Origin: a virus
DNA: 43,550 bases
IMG/VR virus record: IMGVR_UViG_3300005613_000127
Coordinates: 1-43,550 of that record
Reading direction: 5' to 3' (one strand)
Below the pieces are notes generated by a model. The model had not been told where the DNA came from and did not search any database. It saw nothing but the letters and a program-made list of their open reading frames with translations. Positions 1 through 8,605 of the stretch are shown one piece after another. A program made the position numbers and the translations under genes. Position 1 is the first letter of the stretch. The number at the start of each line of letters is the position of its first letter.

Positions 1-125
1 CAATCAGTTCGACGTGCGGGCAGTCCGGATATTTCACAACGAGAACACCTCGCGTCGGTTATTGCCTTCGCGGAATGAGATATGCACCCAACCACTGGTC
101 GGGTCTCCGGGTACAGCGCACTCCC
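1..125. repeat. Terminal redundancy, left copy
   Basis: The first 125 bases recur at the right end of the window with two mismatches (positions 112 and 120). This is what a circular or circularly permuted phage genome looks like when assembled past its own junction. Both mismatches lie near the extreme contig end, where low coverage makes errors likely, so I prefer an assembly overlap to a true direct terminal repeat. The repeat covers the 3' end of the endolysin gene, which is intact here. Confidence 0.9.
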
Positions 126-522
126 GGATCAACTGATCAAATTCCAGATTGTCCGCGCACCATCCAAACAGATCATCGTTAGCCACGCCGGGCACTTCTA
201 TGTCGCATGCTTCACCCTCAGGGTGCGACTTTAGACTGAAATACAGCGCCCAGTTTTCTTCGCTATCGGATAGCCCTTTTTTACGCAGCCATTTCGGATA
301 GGAGTTTTTCGTTACGAGTTTTTCCAATTCTTCGCACCGGTACCAGCTTTGCGGGGTGTACGGCACGCCGAAATGGTCCCGAATTGGCTGTAGGCAGTTC
401 ACGGCCAACGCTTTGGCGTGCGCGAGTACCTCGGGCGGCGGTGTGTTGTCGATGCCGTTACGTTGCGCGATGTACGATTTGCTGACTTCGGCGGCATAGA
501 AGTTATCGCTGAGTTTGAACAT
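34..522 (-). CDS. Endolysin, peptidase M15-like (L,D- or D,D-carboxypeptidase/endopeptidase fold)
   Basis: The 162-aa protein has the zinc-peptidase signature of the M15 family: H100-P-E-G-x-A-C-D107 and a later W-V-H147, giving the His/Asp/His zinc ligands, plus the SWYRCEELEKLV helix typical of phage M15_3 enzymes. It should cleave peptide cross-links in peptidoglycan at lysis. No signal peptide is visible, so export would depend on a holin. Its start overlaps the small membrane-protein gene upstream by 20 nt. On the circular map the holin gene follows directly across the junction, forming a lysis cassette. Confidence 0.88.
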   Translation of the reverse strand: MFKLSDNFYAAEVSKSYIAQRNGIDNTPPPEVLAHAKALAVNCLQPIRDHFGVPYTPQSWYRCEELEKLVTKNSYPKWLRKKGLSDSEENWALYFSLKSHPEGEACDIEVPGVANDDLFGWCADNLEFDQLIRECAVPGDPTSGWVHISFREGNNRREVFSL

Positions 523-751
523 TCAGATTCTCCGGGGTGTGCGGGCATCGGGTTTCGACTATCGTCACACGACGGTCAAGGTCGCTGATCTTGCCGTGTA
601 GATCCGTCTCGATATTGTGCATTGATTCGGCCATTAGACCGAGCCGGTTGTATAGTTTGTTGCCCATCCAGCCCATGATCACAGTTAATACGCCGAACAG
701 CGCAACGATGATTGTTAATAGCATGGTGAGAATTTGTGCTTGATCGATCAT
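503..751 (-). CDS. Small membrane protein, holin- or XhlA-like lysis accessory
   Basis: This 82-aa protein has one N-terminal hydrophobic segment (about residues 8-28, LTMLLTIIVALFGVLTVIMG) followed by a charged helix that looks able to form a coiled coil (MHNIETDLHGKISDLDRRV). The layout resembles phage XhlA/haemolysin-type membrane accessories and some class III holins, although in those the membrane segment is often C-terminal. It lies between the fibre gene and the endolysin, which supports a lysis role. The exact function is inferred from topology and position only. Confidence 0.6.
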   Translation of the reverse strand: MIDQAQILTMLLTIIVALFGVLTVIMGWMGNKLYNRLGLMAESMHNIETDLHGKISDLDRRVTIVETRCPHTPENLNVQTQR

Positions 752-754
752 AGC

Positions 755-1867
755 CTACGCCGTGTATTCTGTGATAGTGATAGACGAGGCCATGACGCCG
801 CCGAACAACCGCAAGCCGCCCGAACCATTGAAAGTCGTAGTGCCGCCAGTGCCGCCGCCCCGGATTTTGAAAGTTGTTGCGACGATAGTACCCGCCGTCA
901 TCCAGTGGGTCACTGAGATAGATTCAGGCTTATCACCGCCTTGACCCGTAGCCGCACAAACAGCCAACGCACCCGCCGTCGCATCCTGGAACAGTGCGGC
1001 GGCTAGTTGACCACCGGCCAAACTGGTGGCTAGGTTAACGACACAGTCTATGCGCAATAAATTCGATGCGGAAGTGGGTGTTATTGCCAGCGTCATATAC
1101 TCGTCGCCTTCCGTATTCTGCGGGATCGTATCGTCGAAGGGTATTGCGGTGGTTCCCGTCGCTACTGCGCCCGTCTCGAAGTTAACTACCTGCACGATCT
1201 CACCGCCAATACGATCCGCGAGTACATTGGTCTCGTCACACAGCACGCCTTGACGCTGACCAGCAAGCACCACCACGCCTGTACCCGCCGCCGTTTTGAC
1301 CGTGGCGTTGTATGTACCGGCAGAATTATCGACGATATATTCCCGCGCTTCATTCGGCACAATGATATTGTGGCCGGATGTCCACAACCCATCGGCAAGC
1401 GTCAGAACGTGCGAGCGCGATTGTGCTGCGGTGAGCGTCACATCCGTATCGGCGGCGGGCGTGATTGCCGAAAAGTCGATTGTGTTATCAATCAGCGTAC
1501 GCCAATTCACTGCGTCTGCTTCGGGATCGTTGCCGACATTGTTATTCGTCAATGACACGTACAGAATGCCGTTTCGATTAGCGATTGAATCTGTGTGATA
1601 TTCCTGCGTAGCGCTCCACTCCGGCACACCTGTCTGATGTAAGTACGCAATGAACTGCCCGAGCGTAAAGCCCAGGGCGCTGAAATCAGAACGGCGTGGG
1701 AATCCGTTAGCGCCGATAATCCCCCAACCACGTAGGAAATCAGCCGTCACGTTGCCATCAAGCGTGTCCGATGTAGTGAGCGTGTCACCGAATACGGTAC
1801 GTTCCTCGACCAGCGAATCGGCGGCGAACGCTTTGACGTTGCCTGAATATCGGGTAATTTTAGCCAT
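755..1867 (-). CDS. Tail fibre / receptor-binding protein
   Basis: The 370-aa protein begins with an attachment-type region (MAKITRYSGNVKAFA, then DFLRGWGIIGANGFP and AYLHQTGVPEWSATQEY) that I recognise from phage tail fibre and collar-type proteins. The rest is Gly/Thr/Ala-rich and beta-prone, as expected for a trimeric host-binding tip. It follows the baseplate genes directly (one-base overlap with the DUF2612 gene) and precedes lysis genes, the usual fibre position. The receptor cannot be predicted. Confidence 0.75.
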   Translation of the reverse strand: MAKITRYSGNVKAFAADSLVEERTVFGDTLTTSDTLDGNVTADFLRGWGIIGANGFPRRSDFSALGFTLGQFIAYLHQTGVPEWSATQEYHTDSIANRNGILYVSLTNNNVGNDPEADAVNWRTLIDNTIDFSAITPAADTDVTLTAAQSRSHVLTLADGLWTSGHNIIVPNEAREYIVDNSAGTYNATVKTAAGTGVVVLAGQRQGVLCDETNVLADRIGGEIVQVVNFETGAVATGTTAIPFDDTIPQNTEGDEYMTLAITPTSASNLLRIDCVVNLATSLAGGQLAAALFQDATAGALAVCAATGQGGDKPESISVTHWMTAGTIVATTFKIRGGGTGGTTTFNGSGGLRLFGGVMASSITITEYTA

Positions 1868-2442
1868 TAAACAAATACCTTACGTGCAAATACGCCGCTG
1901 CCAAATCCGACCGCCGCTGGGTTCTCGGCGAACCCGAACGTGGCGAACGGTTCCGCTTCGATGATCAGACTATAACGCACGCCTTGGGGCTTTGGCAATA
2001 GCCCCAGATCAAGGATGAGAGCAAGACGGGTACGATCGAAGCCCGGCTGTATGTATAGATGCAGTGTCATGTCTTTGCGGTCGATCACGTAGGCCAGACC
2101 GTCGAACGCGAACAGCACCACGTCCTGTATCGATGCGCGGTCTGTTGTGATCATAAAGCCCGATCCGTTGTTGCGCGCAATGACCAGTTTGATAAAGAAT
2201 CGGTACTCCGAATCGACGGCAAACTCAGGACGCAACGTGCGGCGCAGGCCGACCGTTTTGCCGATGATGTCCAGCTGCGCACCGACAGCTGTGTCCACAT
2301 CAAACTCGGTGGCGAAATCAGCCAGAATATCGCGAATCGCCTCCCAGCCCGCCGCCTGTGCGGCAATCTCGGCCGCGGCGTTTGGTTGCTCCCAGTATTG
2401 CTTAATAAGCAGCTTTACGTATTGATCGGTAAAGGTACTCAA
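1867..2442 (-). CDS. Baseplate wedge / tail protein, DUF2612-like (P2 gpI role)
   Basis: The 191-aa product carries the motif VDTAVGAQLDIIGKTVGLRR (residues about 50-69), characteristic of DUF2612 and of gpI-like proteins that sit after the J-like wedge protein. It probably connects the baseplate wedge to the fibre. The start ATG overlaps the end of the J-like gene by 4 nt, indicating translational coupling. The family assignment is from motif memory and gene order. No enzymatic residues are expected. Confidence 0.75.
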   Translation of the reverse strand: MSTFTDQYVKLLIKQYWEQPNAAAEIAAQAAGWEAIRDILADFATEFDVDTAVGAQLDIIGKTVGLRRTLRPEFAVDSEYRFFIKLVIARNNGSGFMITTDRASIQDVVLFAFDGLAYVIDRKDMTLHLYIQPGFDRTRLALILDLGLLPKPQGVRYSLIIEAEPFATFGFAENPAAVGFGSGVFARKVFV

Positions 2443-3614
2443 GGCGTGATGTCCGTGATCGTGATATTAGCGGTGTCGATGCTAAACACCGCACCGGGGG
2501 CCGGTTCGATGTAATCATCAGTGTATGTGATGTCGTCATCGCTGATTTCTAACAGTGTCGCGGCGAAGGTACTGGCCACCGTGTAGACTGTCGCGTACAA
2601 ACTGGACGCGCTTGCCGTCTCGGCGATGTGGTACGACACGGCGGCCAAGGCTGTTTTAATTGCGGCGGTATCCACGACAGCACCGTTCAGCCCCTCGACG
2701 GTCAGCGTGATGTAAAGCGGCACATCGGTCGGCCTGTCGAAGGCCATCTCGTGCGTGATATCGTATGTCGTCTCATCGGGGCGGGTCAGTGTTTCGACAT
2801 ACGTTCCGGTCACGGATCCTTTGACACCCGTACCGCCGGTCTTATTTTTGGCGATTGTTTCTATAATGTCGGCAGTCACACCACCCTCGACGACGCACCA
2901 GATCGCGTGCGCGGCCAGGCTCAATGTCGCATCGAGAACGTCTGTATCGTTCTCATAGACGATGAGATCCGTCACGCCGGGCAGATTGCCCAGCGCGGCG
3001 AACATACCGCCGACGGTGCTGGTAGCGGGCGTGGATAGCGAAGCATTACGACGGACGCGCAATTCCTCGTCTGTCTCTTCTTCGCGGCCAGGCGTCGCAG
3101 CCAGTGCATTTGTGACAGACAACACGCCGATAATAATGTCGACCGGCTCCGTTACGGTAGCCGCGTCGGCTTCGATGTTGCCGAAGTCCTGCGATACAAG
3201 CGTGGCGGCATTCGCACCGGCAACGCATGCGACCAGTGCGGTAGTAACCCACACTTGCCCGAGCGTATCGGCCACCGCGTACCCGCTGGGTAGGTTTAAC
3301 GCGCGGTCTGTCGTGACGGTCACATCGACTGATGAGCGCGCAGGTGGTTGTCGTGTGATGCCTGCGTATTTAACAACCTTGTTCTGCATTTCGCCGGACG
3401 CCAGATCCGGGTCGAGCTGGTTGAATAACGACAACGCATAAGCCTGCGCATCGAGCCGGGCTTTCGCCTCAATGCCGATCCGCTGACCGTCCGGACTGTT
3501 GGCGTCGGTGTTAATGTCCGCGCCGTAGATGCCCTGGTAGGCCGTCACCAGCTCGTCATAGATTTCCTGATACGTTTGGATCGTCAGGCCGGTGGCGGAG
3601 AATGTAAGACTCAT
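2439..3614 (-). CDS. Baseplate J-like wedge protein
   Basis: The 391-aa length and the internal segment PGREEETDEELRVRR, followed by a Gly/Ala-rich stretch and LPGVTDLIVYEN, are hallmarks of the Baseplate_J family (P2 gpJ, Mu gp47, T4 gp6). The protein forms the iris-like wedge ring of contractile baseplates. The N-terminus (LTIQTYQEIYDELVTAYQ) also fits. It lies between the gp25-like and DUF2612 genes with 4-nt ATGA overlaps on both sides, the standard baseplate operon order. Confidence 0.9.
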   Translation of the reverse strand: MSLTFSATGLTIQTYQEIYDELVTAYQGIYGADINTDANSPDGQRIGIEAKARLDAQAYALSLFNQLDPDLASGEMQNKVVKYAGITRQPPARSSVDVTVTTDRALNLPSGYAVADTLGQVWVTTALVACVAGANAATLVSQDFGNIEADAATVTEPVDIIIGVLSVTNALAATPGREEETDEELRVRRNASLSTPATSTVGGMFAALGNLPGVTDLIVYENDTDVLDATLSLAAHAIWCVVEGGVTADIIETIAKNKTGGTGVKGSVTGTYVETLTRPDETTYDITHEMAFDRPTDVPLYITLTVEGLNGAVVDTAAIKTALAAVSYHIAETASASSLYATVYTVASTFAATLLEISDDDITYTDDYIEPAPGAVFSIDTANITITDITP

Positions 3615-3967
3615 GGTAGCGTCACCGTTTCGTTAATTTCAGTATTGAATATATCATTATAGGTCAAACGGAGTTGAGCGTCCCGGTGCGTGCCGATGCT
3701 GTCAATGCGCAGCAAGGTGATCGAACGCACGCCGAACGTGGATAGCACGACACGTTCAATCTCGCGAAGGGTGCGCCGCTCCGTCTCTTTGTTGCCCATC
3801 AACTCGAACCACGGCAGGCCGTCGGAAATGTCTAGGAACCAGTCATCGGTGAACGACCGCAACCGTGTGACGACGTTCTGCGCGATGGCATCCGACCGGG
3901 TCAGGTACGAAGCCTTGCCCTTGCCGAATTGCCAGTCACCCGATGCGGTCAGTCCTGCTACTCTCAT
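3611..3967 (-). CDS. gp25/gpW-like baseplate wedge protein
   Basis: From the ATG at 3967 the protein is 118 aa (MRVAGLTASGDWQFG...). I chose this start over a longer frame because it makes a 4-nt ATGA overlap with the upstream gene. LTRSDAIAQNVVTRLRSF and the later RTLREIERVVLSTFGVRSI match the GPW_gp25 / Mu gp46 type of small wedge protein that initiates sheath polymerisation. Position just before the J-like gene is diagnostic. It is likely structural and present in six copies per baseplate. Confidence 0.8.
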   Translation of the reverse strand: MRVAGLTASGDWQFGKGKASYLTRSDAIAQNVVTRLRSFTDDWFLDISDGLPWFELMGNKETERRTLREIERVVLSTFGVRSITLLRIDSIGTHRDAQLRLTYNDIFNTEINETVTLP

Positions 3968-4461
3968 GATATGTTCTCGCTGAACGGTGTCGGCACGCCG
4001 CCGATTAATTCTGTCACCGTCCATGTTACCGCAGATACGCCGATGTTTTCTATATTGACGATCAGCTGCTCGAAATAAGGCGCTGTATCCACGTCCGTTA
4101 TGCTGGCGACGATAGCCGACCGGAACGCGGCGACTTGCGACAGCGCGTCATTCACCACCGACGTGACGGACGTGCCACCATGGGCAGGCGATCCCGGCGT
4201 GATAGCCACAGTTGCCCAGTAGTCTGCCAGCGCCTGTGCGAATTCGTCTATCGTTTCAACACGGCTGATCACCGCAGCCACGAATGCTTCCAGTATCGAC
4301 TCCGTACCGCCCGTGTTGGTAGCCCCCGGCACGGTGCCTGCCGACGCGTAGGTCTCATAAGCGGAGGCGAACGCCGGGGCATAGTTGACCGGTGTGCCCA
4401 ATACGATTGGCGAATAGGCAGTCCACAGAGCCGCCGCACAGGTTGCAGGCACGAGCGCCAT
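3964..4461 (-). CDS. Hypothetical baseplate-region protein
   Basis: The 165-aa protein is Ala/Thr/Val-rich, has no cysteine-based or catalytic motif, and has no membrane segment long enough to be convincing. I do not recognise the family. It is tightly packed between the spike gene (one-base overlap) and the gp25-like gene (4-nt overlap), so a baseplate structural or assembly role is likely. Because its operon position is fixed by coupling, it is a real gene. Confidence 0.6.
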   Translation of the reverse strand: MALVPATCAAALWTAYSPIVLGTPVNYAPAFASAYETYASAGTVPGATNTGGTESILEAFVAAVISRVETIDEFAQALADYWATVAITPGSPAHGGTSVTSVVNDALSQVAAFRSAIVASITDVDTAPYFEQLIVNIENIGVSAVTWTVTELIGGVPTPFSENIS

Positions 4462-5063
4462 TACGTACCACCTGTAGGCGGGCTGGTCGGTGCGCCCAGG
4501 TTGCCGGTGTGCAGATGGGTACTCAGGCTAACGCTTGCACCGTCGGATAGCGCCGTGACATCTCCCGACGCGATCACATTACCCGTGACGATAATGTCGC
4601 CAGTGATCTCGTAATTTCCGGTATGCATCGCCGCGCCGTCGTGATTAGTTTCGCCGGTCGTCTGTATGACGCTGGGTATCGTTATCGCGCCGGATAGCGG
4701 ATTGATACCGCAGACCGCCACACCGTCGCTGTAATCGTGCATTCTGAGTTCGGCGGGCGACTGGAAGTCCTGACCGGCATACCACCGATCAAAGCATCGT
4801 TCTGTGAATATCAGCAGGCAATAATCACCCACCGCAATCGGATGCGCCGTGTAGCTGCTACCGCCCTGCATGAATAGCGGCGGCACTTCGACAAATTCAG
4901 GCAGTGCGATGGACTCGCCATCGACAACCCGATTGACGACCGGCCGGCAGTTGATCGTAGCGGCGTTGACCGCGGTTATTTTGGCAATCGTAGCGGTGTG
5001 CAGGTTGGCCAGCGCCCCAGTAATAGCAATCATCAATGTTTCTGTCAGGTTCTTACTTTCCAT
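4461..5063 (-). CDS. Baseplate spike / membrane-puncturing protein (Gp138-N / Mu gp45-like)
   Basis: The 200-aa protein has an N-terminal OB-type region (residues about 20-115, with PLFMQGGSSYTAHPIAVGDYCLL) typical of Gp138/gpV-type spikes. It is followed by short beta repeats (NYEITGDIIVTGNVIASGD) of a triple-stranded helix. The C-terminal HLHTGNLGAPTSPP carries the H-x-H apex motif that binds iron at the tip of P2 and phi92 spikes. It therefore probably pierces the outer membrane. It lies directly downstream of the hub gene. Confidence 0.85.
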   Translation of the reverse strand: MESKNLTETLMIAITGALANLHTATIAKITAVNAATINCRPVVNRVVDGESIALPEFVEVPPLFMQGGSSYTAHPIAVGDYCLLIFTERCFDRWYAGQDFQSPAELRMHDYSDGVAVCGINPLSGAITIPSVIQTTGETNHDGAAMHTGNYEITGDIIVTGNVIASGDVTALSDGASVSLSTHLHTGNLGAPTSPPTGGT

Positions 5064-5902
5064 TAGAGTACCGTATAGCCCCCAGCGAGTAGTCCGGTCA
5101 CGCTCTGCGACCAGGATGCGCCGTAATTGTCGCCATTGTAGCCTATCGACTCGATTTTATACACGCCGTTCAGGTGTGGGGCAGTGCTGCTCACGAGGCT
5201 ACACAGCCCGCCGATCTTAAGCGTAGGATTCAGCAGCGTATCAAATGTTATTTTAGACTGTTCGCGGGTCGGTGTGTTGATCAGACCGGTGGCTGCACTG
5301 ACCAAGGGCACGAAGCTGCTGGTCACCTCGCCGGATTTGACGATGTAGAGCCGTTCATCATCAACATACCACGTCTCAGTATCCGCGATCAGTTCGTCAA
5401 TCAGACGGGCAGACGGGCCGACCAGGACCTTCGGGCGGGTGATCGGAGCCAACACGGTGATCTTACCCCGCGACGTGTTCGGCAGGTCGGACAGGATGGC
5501 AGTCACAGCCTGATCTTTGCCCTTCACCGTTTTGTTCGTGAAGCCGGACAGAAAGTCGTGACCGCCATCCAGACATTCCAGTTCGGTGACTAACTCGGCA
5601 CCTTCGCGCGAATTCGTGCCCCGGTGCACTGTGCCCTTAAACAGCAGTTTAAGCGACCCTTCATAGCCGACGCGGAACGACAGGCCGATTCGTTTGTCCT
5701 GATCCTCCGCATCTTTGACCAACGCCAGTCGGTGCGACTCATTGAGATTGTAGACCCGCACTGTCAATTTGTTCAACCCACCCGATACCGACTTGTTCGC
5801 GCTAAACGATACGCGCATCGGCGGCACGACAGACACGGTGCTGCGCTTGCTGACCTGTACGATCAATTCAAAGTCGCGATTAAAGCGGGACGGGCTGGCC
5901 AC
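5063..5902 (-). CDS. Baseplate hub protein (P2 gpD / T4 gp27 role)
   Basis: This 279-aa beta-rich protein has the hub-like core SFSANKSVSGGLNKLTVRVY near residues 33-52 and FRVGYEGSLKLLFKGTVHR near 82, resembling hub proteins of small-genome myoviruses. The hub sits between tail tube and spike. The next gene downstream is the spike and upstream is the small plug-type protein, which supports the role. The assignment rests on pattern and order, since hub sequences diverge widely. Confidence 0.7.
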   Translation of the reverse strand: MASPSRFNRDFELIVQVSKRSTVSVVPPMRVSFSANKSVSGGLNKLTVRVYNLNESHRLALVKDAEDQDKRIGLSFRVGYEGSLKLLFKGTVHRGTNSREGAELVTELECLDGGHDFLSGFTNKTVKGKDQAVTAILSDLPNTSRGKITVLAPITRPKVLVGPSARLIDELIADTETWYVDDERLYIVKSGEVTSSFVPLVSAATGLINTPTREQSKITFDTLLNPTLKIGGLCSLVSSTAPHLNGVYKIESIGYNGDNYGASWSQSVTGLLAGGYTVL

Positions 5903-6218
5903 GTAGCTCCTCCATGTCCGCCGCTTCGAGCATGTACAGTGCGCAGCGATCCGTCGAAAAGTCGTTTAAATAGATCGGGTCGAGACCCAGACCGGCTTGA
6001 TCCCTAACGATGAAATCAAAGGGTAGATTGCGGGACTGCATGTGTGCCACTCCGACGGACAGCTTATATCCGCTCGCCACGATGCCCTTATATTCGATAT
6101 CGAAGGTCCACGTCTCGATGGTCGGATGGTAGCGCAACGTCAGCACGATTTCCGATTCTTCAAACAGGAGGATGTGCTGCTGGTGTGCCTCATCGGTTAT
6201 GTTTTGCACGCGAATCAC
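5880..6218 (-). CDS. Small baseplate protein (plug/adaptor-like)
   Basis: The 112-aa protein (motifs FEESEIVLTLRYHP, TIETWTFDIEYKG, LPFDFIVRDQAGLGLDP) resembles a widespread short protein found between the Dit/LysM-type and hub genes of small myoviruses. It overlaps the hub gene by 23 nt and the upstream gene by 4 nt. A central-plug or adaptor function is inferred from its position. The sequence shows no catalytic or membrane motif. Confidence 0.6.
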   Translation of the reverse strand: MIRVQNITDEAHQQHILLFEESEIVLTLRYHPTIETWTFDIEYKGIVASGYKLSVGVAHMQSRNLPFDFIVRDQAGLGLDPIYLNDFSTDRCALYMLEAADMEELRGQPVPL

Positions 6219-6979
6219 GAGCCGCCTCCGAAGATACCCTGTTTGAGTTGAGTCGCGAATGACTCCTCCACCGCCGCACCTTCCTGCGTGCCTTTGTCGG
6301 CTCTTTCTTCCAGCTGTCCGCCGGTGCCGGGCGCTGGCGTGGTGATCTCCGCGAATTGCAGCTCCGCGTATTTAATCTGTTGCGCTTCCAGGGCGAACGT
6401 TGTGGAATCAATCTCGTTATCGTAGGAGACCGACAGCGAGGTGATTACCATATTGTTATGCTGACGGTAGGGCATCTCAATGGTGAACGCCTGCTTGCCG
6501 GTGTGCAATGCTTCCATCACGTCAAGAAACTGTTCCTGTAGCGATTTGGATGCATCGTCTTTATTGCCGAAATAGTCCAGCGCCTGATCGCCAGTAGCCA
6601 ACAGATTGTCCAGCTGACGAATCGCGTCAGCCGCATCGTTGGCCAGCGTAGCGGCTTTCTGTAGTTGCGCCTGGGTGCGAGCCGGTGCGTACTGGGAAGT
6701 CACATTACCGATCTCTGCCTGTGCGCGGGCGAAATCACGGATCGCCGGAGAGGCGCGAAGATGTACGTCCGACACATCGCCTTCGATGCTCAGCGTCAGC
6801 GGCTTCAGAATGATGTGATCATTAACGAACGAGCCATCCTCGACCGGCGTGGTCGGCGCATCGGCGGACAGATTGTACCGCTCGCGGGTGCGCACCAGCG
6901 CGGTGAATGAACCGATACCGATCTCTTTAGTCGGAGCGTTCGCCAGATTGCGTTCGAGGAATGATTGTACAGCGGCCAT
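6215..6979 (-). CDS. Dit-like distal tail / baseplate tube-extension protein
   Basis: The 254-aa protein follows the tape measure gene, the normal place for a Dit-like or tube-extending protein. The N-terminal half (EIGIGSFTALVRTRERYNLS, then LKPLTLSIEGDVSD) is beta-rich. The middle is helical and Ala-rich (residues about 85-145). The beta pattern resumes with MPYRQHNNMVITSLSVSYD. I prefer the ATG at 6979, which has GGGGG nine bases upstream. A GTG six bases earlier would overlap the tape measure stop as GTGA. Confidence 0.65.
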   Translation of the reverse strand: MAAVQSFLERNLANAPTKEIGIGSFTALVRTRERYNLSADAPTTPVEDGSFVNDHIILKPLTLSIEGDVSDVHLRASPAIRDFARAQAEIGNVTSQYAPARTQAQLQKAATLANDAADAIRQLDNLLATGDQALDYFGNKDDASKSLQEQFLDVMEALHTGKQAFTIEMPYRQHNNMVITSLSVSYDNEIDSTTFALEAQQIKYAELQFAEITTPAPGTGGQLEERADKGTQEGAAVEESFATQLKQGIFGGGS

Positions 6980-6981
6980 GG

Positions 6982-8373
6982 TCACATACCCCCGACGCCG
7001 AGCTGTGTGTTCGCGTTATCGAGTTGACGCTGCAAGCCGTCTTGTACGGCGTTACCCGTGGCCTGTGGATCGCCTGCCACAATATTCATGTCTATGTTTT
7101 GCGTGACCTGATTGCTGGTCGATCCGCCGCCCGCAGGTGCAGCGCCTGTACCGACCGGGATGTTAGCCGCCGCTGCGGTTATCTTGGGATCTACGTCGGC
7201 ATCTCCAAACCCAAAGAAATCGGCGATTTTCGCACCTCCGGACACGATACCCCCGACCAGCTTTTGCCACAGACCCCACAACGAGGTGAGCGTATCGATA
7301 ACCGGATTGATCGCGTTATCGACTAGGAAATTAAACGATTTAGTCAGCGCGTCCACAATGTCAACGCCTAAAAATTCTTTGAAGAAATCAGCGATAACGG
7401 ACTGCCCACCACTGAATGCCACAATCAGATCATCCACGATGAGCAGCAACGCGACAACACCCGCAGTGATCAGCACTATCGGGGAGAGCACGAGCGCCAT
7501 AGCGCCCCCGAACCCGAGCGCGGCCACCTTCATAGCCAAAAAACCGGCGCCCACGATGGCGAAGAACGGCAGCAACCGGTGGAACGCTTCGAGCAAATTG
7601 CCGACCCACCGAACTGTGAACTGTATGCCGCCGATGATCCAGTCCTTATTGTCGGCTAATAGTTTTGTGAAACCTTCGGCCATGTTACTGAGCTCGGGCG
7701 CAACACCGATCGCGATCATCTGTTTGACGGAGTTCAAGCCGAACCGCATAGAGTTGAGGGATTGCTTATAGAGTTCCGCCTGTTCGGTCTGTTCGGCGGT
7801 GAGGGTTCCCAGCTCGCGGGCGCGGTCGCGCATGACGGCCATTTCGCTGCTGGTCTTACCCATCATCTGCAAAAGGCTCGAATCGATACCCAGCGCACCG
7901 GCGAAGGTTTTCTGTTCTTCCAGCGACAGGCCGAGCGCCTTGAATCGCTGCCCCACTTCGTCCAGGATCACGTCGGCGTTCTTCACTTCGCCGTTCATGT
8001 CGCGAACGCTAATACCCAGCCGCGCAAAATCCTCGCTGCCTTTCTGTGCAGCCGAACCGATGGTACTGCTGAGACTACGGAGCGTTGAATCGACAGCGGC
8101 GGACGTGCTTTGCGTCTGTCCGGCGATGTAATTTAATTCTTGAATACGAGCGACCGCGACGCCTGTTTCTTTGCGAAGCTGACCCACAGCATCCACTCCG
8201 GTCAGCACACCATCCGCCCAATACGTGAACGCACCCGCAGCGGCTTCCAGCCCGAGCAGCATACCGCCGAGCAGTTTGATCGATCCACCGAGGGATTGGT
8301 TGTAGTCTTTTAGTGGCGCATCGGAACCCAGAAAGCTAAATTTTGTGACAAGGTCTTGAACTACTGTGGCCAT
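6982..8373 (-). CDS. Tail tape measure protein
   Basis: The 463-aa protein has long Ala/Gly-rich helical stretches, a central hydrophobic block (about residues 270-315, FFAIVGAGFLAMKVAALGFG and LSPIVLITAGVVALLLIVDD), and a low-complexity Gly-rich tail. This is the usual composition of tape measures. At roughly 1.5 angstrom per residue it predicts a short tail near 70 nm. It lies immediately after the frameshifted chaperone gene, the canonical arrangement, and before the Dit-like gene. Confidence 0.88.
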   Translation of the reverse strand: MATVVQDLVTKFSFLGSDAPLKDYNQSLGGSIKLLGGMLLGLEAAAGAFTYWADGVLTGVDAVGQLRKETGVAVARIQELNYIAGQTQSTSAAVDSTLRSLSSTIGSAAQKGSEDFARLGISVRDMNGEVKNADVILDEVGQRFKALGLSLEEQKTFAGALGIDSSLLQMMGKTSSEMAVMRDRARELGTLTAEQTEQAELYKQSLNSMRFGLNSVKQMIAIGVAPELSNMAEGFTKLLADNKDWIIGGIQFTVRWVGNLLEAFHRLLPFFAIVGAGFLAMKVAALGFGGAMALVLSPIVLITAGVVALLLIVDDLIVAFSGGQSVIADFFKEFLGVDIVDALTKSFNFLVDNAINPVIDTLTSLWGLWQKLVGGIVSGGAKIADFFGFGDADVDPKITAAAANIPVGTGAAPAGGGSTSNQVTQNIDMNIVAGDPQATGNAVQDGLQRQLDNANTQLGVGGM

Positions 8374-8374
8374 G

Positions 8375-8605
8375 CTATTTGTCTCGCTGGTAGTGATACG
8401 CTTCTATATCGTTCTGGATCTGCTCGTATTCGATCACATCCATCAGGCGCGGCGTGTCCCACTGTTCGATTTCTTCTAACGAGCCGTAACCTTTGCGCAC
8501 CAGGTAGAAGAACGTCGCGTCGTCGTCGCTAACATTACTAAACGCCACAAACCCTGTAGAGTCGCGCCGTACCCTAACTGTTAGTCGGTAGGGACGGCGG
8601 GCAGA
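8375..8605 (-). CDS. -1 frameshift extension of the tail assembly chaperone (T-like part)
   Basis: This stretch has no convincing start codon of its own, but the -1 frame is open for 76 codons from the slippery site to a TAG two bases before the tape measure ATG. It encodes RRDSTGFVAFSNVSDDD, FFYLVRKGYGSLEEIEQWD and TPRLMDVIEYEQIQNDIEAY, a helical acidic region like other chaperone extensions. Translated by slippage, it gives a fusion of about 194 aa (118 from the upstream frame plus 76). That matches the lambda G/GT layout. Confidence 0.8.
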   Translation of the reverse strand, partial: SARRPYRLTVRVRRDSTGFVAFSNVSDDDATFFYLVRKGYGSLEEIEQWDTPRLMDVIEYEQIQNDIEAYHYQRDK